This document shows, one piece after another, positions 1 through 5,224 of a stretch of 5,224 nt of DNA; within the stretch, counting starts at the first letter, position 1, and the number at the start of each line of letters is the position of its first letter. Location: assembly GCA_014380605.1 (NCBI GenBank), contig JACMJO010000320.1, forward strand, positions 1 to 5,224, written 5' to 3'. A model generated the notes under the pieces. That model ran no database searches and was not told the origin of the DNA. It saw nothing but the letters and a program-made list of their open reading frames with translations. The stretch is from Fimbriimonadaceae bacterium (GTDB lineage Bacteria; Armatimonadota; Fimbriimonadia; Fimbriimonadales; Fimbriimonadaceae). The position numbers and the translations under genes were made by a program.

Positions 1-2045
1 GCTTACATCGTTTTTCTGAACCCCGCGTACTTTTCTATGGTGATCGCGAAGGGATCCAGCAGGATGTGTTTGGAAAGATCGCCATGGCTGCCAACGGGGG
101 GATCTACATTCCTGATAAAAACGGGAACATTCTTGTTGGGCCGATTGGAAAACAGACAATTTTTGGGAGTCATCCAACCAAAGATCCAGATCAGGATGTG
201 CTGGGCGTCTCGCGCGATAAAAGTGTCTGGATTCGAGATTCGAAGTTTGTTCTCTATTCAATTCGAGATGGTGTCTACCACAACGCAGATTTTCCCAGGA
301 ATGAGTCACCGACTTGTTTTCTTGAAACCGCACGGGGTGAAATCTGGATTGGAACCAGGGCTGGAGCGCTTTATCGCAAAACTGCCACCAGTTGGGATGA
401 GGTTCAGCCCCAGATCCCTCTGGCAAAGGCCGGAGTCACCATGATGGCGGAAGATGGTTTTGGCACAATCTACGTGGGCACTCGGAACGGACTAGCCCGT
501 TGGAAAGATGGGGCTTGGCAAACCTGGACTAAGGAGAACGGTTTGCCCTCAAATATCATCACTGCAATGCGTTTGGGCACAGCCGGAGTGGCCTGGATCG
601 GCACCGCATCTGGAATTGTTCGAGTGGACGGTGACAAGCTGATTGTCGTTGACAAAAGCCGGGGGCTACCCGATGAGGCCATAACGGCACTGACATTGGA
701 CAAACAGGGAAATCTCTGGGTGGGTTCGCATTCTGGTATTTTTCGACTTTGCAAGGAGGCATTGGATCAACTGGCTCAAGCGAAGCCCGCGAGACTCACC
801 GCGGACCTTTTGAACGCCAAAGATGGTTTGAGATATCCCGAGGGCAGGCCTTTTGTCGGTTCCTGGCTTGGACAGGATGGCTCGATCTGGATGGCAATGC
901 TTCGAGGCTTGGCACGAATCAGTCCCGATCATATTGCGACAAATGTGCTGGTGCCAGAGACGAAGGTGCAAGGCGTACTGATTGACGGCCAGCCTGCAGC
1001 GAGCCTTCAGAATTTGGTTTTACCGGCATCGGCAAGTCGCGTGGAATTTCAGTTCACGGCATTAAGTCTTCTGAGGCCAGAACGTAACCGGTTTCGATTT
1101 CGTCTCGTAGGGTTTGACCAACAATGGATTGATGGAGGTACCCAAAGAAGCGCAGTCTATACGGGATTGAAGGGGGGAGAATATCGCTTCGAAGTAATAG
1201 GCACGAATAACGACCGCGTTGAATCTCTTGCCCCAGCGGCTATCACATTCACGAAGACAAAAGCTTTTCTTGAAACTCCCATTTTCACTCTGCTCTTGCT
1301 TTTGGTGGCAACATGTGTGGTTTGGCTTGCAATACAGTTACGGATCCGCAGCCTGAAAGCACGCCATCAGGTAGCGCTGGCCGAAAGGCAACGAATCGCC
1401 CGCGAATTGCATGATGGCCTTCTGCAGGAATTTCAGGGAGCAACTTTGAAGTTAGCAGCACTGCAACTCAGGAACCGCGACAACCTTGTCGGAGAGCAAC
1501 TGGACGGAGTAATATCGGGTCTTGAAAAGAGCTTGCAGGAGTCGCGGCGGGCAATTCAGTCTCTGCGAGGACGCCAGTGGGATGGAGTAGAGTTGTACGC
1601 CGCGCTGGTGGAATGTGCTGAAGGTTTGTGCCGCGAGGCGAAAGTCAAAGTCGTTTGCGAGCGGTCATTCCACCTGATGGAACCCAAGGCCGATATCAAG
1701 GATGCATTTTGGCGGATTGCCCGAGAATCCATCCGTAACAGCCTGAAGCATGGCAACCCGGCCCAAGTGCAATTGCATCTAAGTTCTCGAGGCAATGAAT
1801 TAGTGATGTTGATCGTTGATGATGGAGCCGGTTTTCATGTTGAAGAGGTGCGATTGAGGACCGGCTCGCATTTTGGGTTGGTGGGCCTTGAAGAACGGAT
1901 GGCTTGCGTGGGCGGAAAGTTCAGCATCGAGTCCGCTCCGGGCAAGGGGTGTCGCGTTGAATTTCGCGTTTCATTATTCTCGGCGAAGCCACTTTTCCGC
2001 GAGCGCGAAATCAAGCGAGAAGCGGCCAGGCCAGGAGTAATCTAA
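1..2045 (+). CDS. Two-component sensor histidine kinase with beta-propeller sensor (5'-partial)
   Basis: A membrane sensor kinase that autophosphorylates on histidine and passes the phosphate to a response regulator. The frame is open from base 3 to the TAA at 2043-2045, giving 680 residues; residues upstream of the GTG at base 66 read naturally into the propeller, so the true start lies left of the window. Numbering from base 3: repeated propeller blades of the form G-x-[IL]-[WY]-[VI]-G-[TS]-x-x-G recur about every 41 residues (near 112, 154, 195, 236, 293); a Y_Y_Y domain lies at about 345-400; one membrane helix at about 428-446; then a HisKA_3 segment with motif ERQRIARELHD, phospho-acceptor His470 and the D-x-x-x-Q pattern (HDGLLQ) linked to phosphatase activity in this family. 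The HATPase_c domain has an N box (Asn579), a DDGAGF G1 box (606-611) and a GLVGLEER segment (about 625-632). All key residues are present. Topology implies a periplasmic propeller and a cytoplasmic kinase. HisKA_3 kinases usually pair with NarL/LuxR-type regulators, but none follows here. The ligand is unknown. Confidence 0.95.
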   Translation, partial: LHRFSEPRVLFYGDREGIQQDVFGKIAMAANGGIYIPDKNGNILVGPIGKQTIFGSHPTKDPDQDVLGVSRDKSVWIRDSKFVLYSIRDGVYHNADFPRNESPTCFLETARGEIWIGTRAGALYRKTATSWDEVQPQIPLAKAGVTMMAEDGFGTIYVGTRNGLARWKDGAWQTWTKENGLPSNIITAMRLGTAGVAWIGTASGIVRVDGDKLIVVDKSRGLPDEAITALTLDKQGNLWVGSHSGIFRLCKEALDQLAQAKPARLTADLLNAKDGLRYPEGRPFVGSWLGQDGSIWMAMLRGLARISPDHIATNVLVPETKVQGVLIDGQPAASLQNLVLPASASRVEFQFTALSLLRPERNRFRFRLVGFDQQWIDGGTQRSAVYTGLKGGEYRFEVIGTNNDRVESLAPAAITFTKTKAFLETPIFTLLLLLVATCVVWLAIQLRIRSLKARHQVALAERQRIARELHDGLLQEFQGATLKLAALQLRNRDNLVGEQLDGVISGLEKSLQESRRAIQSLRGRQWDGVELYAALVECAEGLCREAKVKVVCERSFHLMEPKADIKDAFWRIARESIRNSLKHGNPAQVQLHLSSRGNELVMLIVDDGAGFHVEEVRLRTGSHFGLVGLEERMACVGGKFSIESAPGKGCRVEFRVSLFSAKPLFREREIKREAARPGVI

Positions 2046-3427
2046 AGGCGATAAGTAACGCCATAATTTACAAAGAGGACCGTTTTGCCAGGTCCCGTCT
2101 CCTTAAGGAATCGCCCAGGCAGAAATGCCGAGACGTTAAACGACAGCGTCAAGTGCGGATCCACCGACCATCGCACCCCCACGTTGCCTTGCGAACCGAC
2201 GCTTCTGGCGCGGCTCTTCAATCCTTCTCGAATCAGGCGCCCACCAATTCCATAAACGCCATCGCGCGTGGATTGGCGCCAGAACCAATCCCAGCTTAAC
2301 TCCGCCGTCACACCCTTCTTCACCTCCAGTTCCAGCAATGGATGGAGATCGTAAAAATTGTAGGGTCCAGCGAGCACCATCTTGGAAAAGTATCCGCCTT
2401 TGGGAAACAGCGGGTTGAACGTCTCTAACTTGTGATCGCCCGGATTTCCATCCCCGCTAGCCACGTCCGCCTTCATGCCAAGCCTTGGCCCGAAGCGAAC
2501 GTGTTCCCATTGATATCCGGTCTCTGTCGCTACGGTCCAGGCGCGAATACGGTTCGCGCCGAATGACCCAAACTGGAATACGCCCTCCCAATCCATGTCC
2601 ACGCCTCCGCCCCTCCTGGTGTGCAGGCGAGTTCCAACAGAGTGCCGGGTCTCTTGCCCGGCACCTTGCACGTATCGGGCTTGCCTGGTGTCAAGACCAA
2701 AATAGTATGTATCAATTAGAATTTTTCGAACGGTGGGAGCACTTCCATAGATCCCCCAAAACAATTGCCCGGAATTGGGGACATTGTCAAAGACTCCCGA
2801 AAGATTCTGAACCGGGCGGGAAGCAAACAAGTCCACTCGCCAGTCTTTGTGATGGGCCGAAATGCGAACCGCATCGAAGCTCAGCCGCACATTGACGCCT
2901 TCATTGTTGGTTGTCAGCTTGCCACCGCCGAAGACCAACTCCTGTCGGCCGACTCTGGCTGTCACCGTCGAGTTTAGGCCTAAATCAACGAAGGCCTCGT
3001 GAACATCGGCCCGGTCTCGATCAATGTCCGGCCGGGGCCCACCAGCCCTCCCGAATGCTTCATTGAACTTGAACGAGACAAATGCGCGGGCGAACTTCCC
3101 GAGATAGCCGCTAACGTGGGGCATGAATCTTTGCAGTAGATAACCATTGCCGTCCATTTGGCTCTCGCCCCAGTTATCATTCCGAAACCATTCATGTTCG
3201 ATTCTGTACTCCGCCCCAAATGTGAGAAACGACGTCTGACTAAGACGAACATATTTGAAGCGGTCCCAGAGATCAGTCCGTTCCTTCGGATCGGCGAGGA
3301 AACTGTAGTCATCCATAGAATGGATCGGTGTAAGCGGTGGTCGCTTTGAAACCTCCAAGGCACCGGGTTGAGCGGAGACAAGCATCGGAACGAGGATAAG
3401 GAGCAGGCACCACAAGCTATTGCGCAC
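2042..3427 (-). CDS. Alginate-export-family outer-membrane beta-barrel porin
   Basis: Predicted outer-membrane porin of 461 residues, resembling the alginate-export (AlgE-like) family. The family name does not establish alginate as substrate; many members are general or unassigned solute channels. I chose the GTG at 3427-3425: it gives a typical signal peptide (a short basic start, MRNSLW, then a leucine-rich core, with likely cleavage after Ala19 in the LVSA-QPG context) and has a purine-rich ribosome site 7 bases upstream. The open frame extends to an ATG at 3610, but that extension of 61 residues is arginine-rich, would bury the signal peptide, and overlaps a better-looking frame. Family-like landmarks are the first barrel strand (about 66-80, SFLTFGAEYRIEHEW) and a conserved-looking block VHEAFVDL followed by GRQELVFGGGKL (142-171). 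Alternating polar/aromatic strands continue to a barrel-type C-terminus (VNYGVTYRL). It is the last gene of the - strand block, and its start overlaps the end of the preceding small gene. Its TAG stop overlaps the convergent kinase stop. Confidence 0.88.
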   Translation of the reverse strand: MRNSLWCLLLILVPMLVSAQPGALEVSKRPPLTPIHSMDDYSFLADPKERTDLWDRFKYVRLSQTSFLTFGAEYRIEHEWFRNDNWGESQMDGNGYLLQRFMPHVSGYLGKFARAFVSFKFNEAFGRAGGPRPDIDRDRADVHEAFVDLGLNSTVTARVGRQELVFGGGKLTTNNEGVNVRLSFDAVRISAHHKDWRVDLFASRPVQNLSGVFDNVPNSGQLFWGIYGSAPTVRKILIDTYYFGLDTRQARYVQGAGQETRHSVGTRLHTRRGGGVDMDWEGVFQFGSFGANRIRAWTVATETGYQWEHVRFGPRLGMKADVASGDGNPGDHKLETFNPLFPKGGYFSKMVLAGPYNFYDLHPLLELEVKKGVTAELSWDWFWRQSTRDGVYGIGGRLIREGLKSRARSVGSQGNVGVRWSVDPHLTLSFNVSAFLPGRFLKETGPGKTVLFVNYGVTYRL

Positions 3428-3719
3428 GAATGAATCCCTTCCGTACCACCTCACCCTTTCCCCACTTCTGAACACACACTGGGTCGATGGGTGTTCTTTG
3501 TCCCTCACGATTGGTGAAGTCAGAAATCCTCCCAATCGCCGCGCGGTCAACCTCCTCAAGCGGGCTGACCACACGATTCGCGCAATTCCCATAATGCCGA
3601 GCCCGTTCATTCGGCTGCATCACGATGTCTTCTGGATACGACTCCTCGCAGGTGCCAAGGGTGCTCCCTGCCACGACCATCTCGACGAGTTTCTTAAAGG
3701 GCTCATATGACATTTTCAT
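3417..3719 (-). CDS. Small uncharacterised protein, 100 residues
   Basis: I do not recognise this protein. It is a soluble-looking, charged 100-residue product with three cysteines (24, 46, 82) and no zinc or haem motif. The N-terminus has two lysines followed by a mildly hydrophobic run (LVEMVVAGSTLGTC), but this contains a glutamate and a poor lipobox (Thr before Cys), so I do not call it a lipoprotein. Support for it being real: codons look coding, with G or C frequent in third positions; composition is balanced; and it fills the otherwise empty space between the second hydrolase (stop 32 bases upstream) and the porin, overlapping the porin start by 11 bases. Against: no strong ribosome site precedes the ATG at 3719, and an in-frame TAA lies four codons upstream. 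A start at the ATG at 3713 is equally possible. It may be translated by coupling to the upstream hydrolase. It could be an accessory factor of the block or a decaying remnant. Confidence 0.55.
   Translation of the reverse strand: MKMSYEPFKKLVEMVVAGSTLGTCEESYPEDIVMQPNERARHYGNCANRVVSPLEEVDRAAIGRISDFTNREGQRTPIDPVCVQKWGKGEVVRKGFIRAQ
3435..3442 (-). promoter_or_regulatory. Ribosome binding site that fixes the porin start
   Basis: On the - strand this reads GGAAGGGA, ending 7 bases before the GTG at 3427. The longer upstream candidate start at 3610 has no comparable evidence. The site lies inside the last codons of the preceding 100-residue gene, which fits translational coupling. Confidence 0.65.
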
Positions 3720-3751
3720 CAGTGATGGTTAGGTTCGACGCTGGCTACTAC

Positions 3752-4402
3752 CTATCTGTTAAGACCTGGAATTCCTTCTTTGTCGGCCTTCTGGTTGTTC
3801 GAGAGGAGGCTATAGAACGGCAGATGTTGATGGAAAACATCGAGCGTTCCAACTGCCGAAGGCCGTCTCCAGTCAGCCTGGAGATCTGCGGCGATCGCTG
3901 CCCAATTAACGACTATGGCGCCTGCCTGACTCATGCGAAGGCATGCGGTCAGTTCGCTCATCTGATCCCAGCAGCCGCTGGCGTCATATACGGCATATAC
4001 TTCATAACCAGCCGCCAGGGCCTGCAAAACTGGGAACATGAGGCACACGTCCGTAGTTACACCAGACATAATCAGCTTCTTGCGACCTGTTTTCTCAATG
4101 GCTGCCACGAAGTTCGGGTCATCCCAGGAACTTATAGGGCCGGGCCGATACACCACCTTCACCTCTGGAAAGAGCTCGAGAATCTCGGGTAGTAGCGGGC
4201 CGTTGGGGCCTTCTGCGTAACTCGCTGTGATGACCGTCGGCAGATTGTGGATCTTCGCCGTCTTGGCCAGTGCCTTGACGTTCGATAAGAATTGATCCAA
4301 TCGAATATCCTGCACGCCGAGCATGGTTCCTGTCTGATGATCGATCAGCACCATGGCTGAGTTATCTGCCGTAAGTCTGTCGTGAAAGGGATTTGGATTC
4401 AT
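3752..4402 (-). CDS. YcaC-like isochorismatase-family cysteine hydrolase (copy 2)
   Basis: Cytoplasmic hydrolase of 216 residues in the isochorismatase-like superfamily (the fold shared by nicotinamidase, N-carbamoylsarcosine amidase and YcaC). Family members attack amide, ester or vinyl-ether bonds through a cysteine nucleophile; the YcaC group has no firmly assigned substrate. Visible: catalytic Asp21 in MVLIDHQTGTM; the GPNGPL loop (65-70); a YRPGPISSW loop with Arg86 where other superfamily members have the catalytic Lys; and nucleophile Cys120 in GVTTDVC, preceded by the usual cis-peptide Val-Thr. The DASG (140-143) and RMSQAG (156-161) segments are typical of YcaC-like proteins. Length matches the family (about 200-210 residues). 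The ATG at 4402 is supported by an AGGAG 6 bases upstream that overlaps the preceding gene's stop, so it is co-translated with copy 1. By eye the two copies share roughly 40-50% of residues. No signal peptide is seen. Confidence 0.92.
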   Translation of the reverse strand: MNPNPFHDRLTADNSAMVLIDHQTGTMLGVQDIRLDQFLSNVKALAKTAKIHNLPTVITASYAEGPNGPLLPEILELFPEVKVVYRPGPISSWDDPNFVAAIEKTGRKKLIMSGVTTDVCLMFPVLQALAAGYEVYAVYDASGCWDQMSELTACLRMSQAGAIVVNWAAIAADLQADWRRPSAVGTLDVFHQHLPFYSLLSNNQKADKEGIPGLNR

Positions 4403-4408
4403 AGTAAT

Positions 4409-4414
4409 CTCCTA
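4409..4414 (-). promoter_or_regulatory. Ribosome binding site of hydrolase copy 2, overlapping the stop of copy 1
   Basis: On the - strand this reads TAGGAG, 6 bases before the ATG at 4402. Its TAG is the stop codon of the upstream hydrolase (4414-4412), so a terminating ribosome sits on the next start signal. This is good evidence that the two genes are co-transcribed and translationally coupled. Confidence 0.8.
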
Positions 4415-5047
4415 CTGTGTAAGTTTTGCCTGATGGCTGAGATGAGCGGCAATAAAGCCAAAACTCGTCAGTCGCTCGGAATAGAGTTTTCCCAGCGGAG
4501 CGCCAAAGGGGCTGGACCAATCCGCCAGGATCTCGGCTATGACCATGTTGGTATTGGCGATCTTGACGCCCGCCTGATTCATGCGAAACATCGCCGCTTG
4601 TAGCGCGTGCGCGTTTACGGTTCCAGACGCGTCCATCACGGCGTACACATCGTAGCCGTCGCGTGTGGCTCCGATTGCTGGAAAGGTCAGACACACGTCT
4701 GCCGTTACGCCGGCCATGATGAGCTTTTTGCGCCCGGTCTTCTTCACCGCCTCTACGAAGTTCACATCGTTCCAGGCATTGATGATGAGGCGATTAATGA
4801 TCGGGGCGCCTGGGCAGGCGGTGATTAGCTCCGGAAAGAGCGGGCCATTAGCGCCATCGGGATTACTAGTGGTCAGAACCACCGGCATGTTGAAGATCCT
4901 TGCAGCTTCTGCCAGCCAGAGAGTCTGATTCTTCAGGTGAAGTGCGTCAAGATCGGCGATGCCAAAGTTCATGGTGCCGACCTGATGGTCGATCAACAAC
5001 ATCGCCGCATTCTCGTGCGTTAAAGTGTCGTAGGTGTGGTTCGACAT
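4412..5047 (-). CDS. YcaC-like isochorismatase-family cysteine hydrolase (copy 1)
   Basis: Cytoplasmic hydrolase of 211 residues, paralogous to the next gene. It keeps the superfamily landmarks: Asp20 in MLLIDHQVGTM, the GANGPL loop (65-70), nucleophile Cys119 in GVTADVC, and the YcaC-type DASG (139-142) and RMNQAG (155-160) segments. Arg86 lies at the position of the superfamily's catalytic Lys. Odd feature: where copy 2, and as I recall YcaC itself, read R-P-G-x-I-[NS]-[AS]-W, this copy reads RLIINAW, one residue shorter and without the Pro-Gly. That loop is close to the active site, so the copies may differ in substrate, or this one may be impaired. Asp and Cys are intact and the frame is clean, so it does not look like a pseudogene. 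The ATG at 5047 has a strong ribosome site 8 bases upstream. It is the first gene of the four-gene - strand block, with a 9-base gap to copy 2. Substrate unknown. Confidence 0.92.
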   Translation of the reverse strand: MSNHTYDTLTHENAAMLLIDHQVGTMNFGIADLDALHLKNQTLWLAEAARIFNMPVVLTTSNPDGANGPLFPELITACPGAPIINRLIINAWNDVNFVEAVKKTGRKKLIMAGVTADVCLTFPAIGATRDGYDVYAVMDASGTVNAHALQAAMFRMNQAGVKIANTNMVIAEILADWSSPFGAPLGKLYSERLTSFGFIAAHLSHQAKLTQ

Positions 5048-5224
5048 TGGAGTTGCTCCTTCCTAAATCAGGGTTCTTCGTATCTGCCAGCACTGAATTC
5101 AGAACTACAACAGACTCTTGCTCTCGTCTGAGGCTTTGCACTGTTGGGAGTCCTAAAAGCACGTCTTGAACTGCAATTTAGGTTAATTTCTGCGACGTAG
5201 GGTCCACATCCGTAATTAGGTTTA
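5048..5224. other. Non-coding leader upstream of the - strand block
   Basis: About 177 bases to the right edge with no convincing gene on either strand; the short open frames here lack start signals and coding character. It should hold the promoter for the hydrolase/porin block, but I could not find a -35/-10 pair that I would defend. The distal end is AT-rich and contains two copies of TTAGGTT on the + strand (5178-5184 and 5216-5222). The promoter may also lie beyond the window. Confidence 0.5.
5056..5063 (-). promoter_or_regulatory. Ribosome binding site of hydrolase copy 1
   Basis: On the - strand this reads GGAAGGAG, 8 bases before the ATG at 5047. It is a near-perfect Shine-Dalgarno sequence and the strongest in the window, which fits this being the first gene of the block. 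Confidence 0.8.

Noticed and set aside
66..68. GTG at 66 as the kinase start
   Set aside because: The frame is open to the left edge and the 21 upstream codons continue the propeller sequence naturally, so this is an internal valine codon.
2077..2095. Inverted repeat GGACC / GGTCC with a 9-base loop, as a terminator for the convergent genes
   Set aside because: The stem is only 5 base pairs, lies within porin coding sequence and has no T-tract on either side.
2485..2895. + strand open frame inside the porin region
   Set aside because: It lies antisense to the porin barrel domain, with the arginine/proline-rich composition typical of shadow frames.
3428..3610. N-terminal extension of the porin to an ATG at 3610
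   Set aside because: It is arginine-rich, would place 61 residues before a well-formed signal peptide, and overlaps a frame with better coding character.
3417..3719. Lipoprotein signal in the 100-residue protein
   Set aside because: The hydrophobic run is interrupted by a glutamate and the residue before Cys24 is threonine, which is a poor lipobox.
3707..4192. Long + strand open frame opposite hydrolase copy 2
   Set aside because: It is antisense to a clearly recognisable isochorismatase-family gene and its translation has no domain-like features.
5048..5224. Sigma-70 promoter for the - strand block
   Set aside because: Candidate pairs such as TTGTAG with CAGATA 18 bases later match too few consensus positions in the -10 element to support a call.

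Overview
The window holds five protein-coding genes: one on the + strand, cut by the left edge, and a compact block of four on the - strand. No RNA genes, mobile elements or CRISPR arrays were seen. The very large Gram-negative sensor kinase type (beta-propeller repeats, a Y_Y_Y domain, one membrane helix, then a HisKA_3/HATPase kinase), an outer-membrane porin of the alginate-export family and moderate G+C content together suggest a soil or sediment Gram-negative bacterium. Acidobacteriota is my best guess, but this is inference from gene types and not a phylogenetic result.

Layout: bases 1-2045 (+) encode the C-terminal 680 residues of a propeller-type sensor histidine kinase. The frame is open through the left edge, so its true start lies outside the window. 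Its stop codon overlaps the stop codon of a convergent - strand gene by 4 bases. Reading the - strand from the right edge, the order is: a 177-base non-coding leader (5048-5224); a YcaC-like isochorismatase-family hydrolase (5047-4412); a second, paralogous hydrolase (4402-3752); a small uncharacterised 100-residue protein (3719-3417); and an outer-membrane beta-barrel porin (3427-2042). Gaps between these genes are 9 and 32 bases, followed by an 11-base overlap, so they look like one transcription unit with coupled translation.

How they may work together (inference): the porin would admit a small solute to the periplasm, and the two cytoplasmic cysteine hydrolases could act on small amide- or ester-like metabolites. 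No inner-membrane transporter or regulator for the block is present in the window. The histidine kinase has no response-regulator gene after it and nothing ties it to the hydrolase/porin block except that the two converge.

The points most worth a second look are the start of the porin, where the longest open frame is almost certainly wrong; the small gene coupled to it; a one-residue deletion in an otherwise conserved active-site loop of the first hydrolase; and the stop-over-stop convergent junction. I found no clear evidence of a wholly new system.
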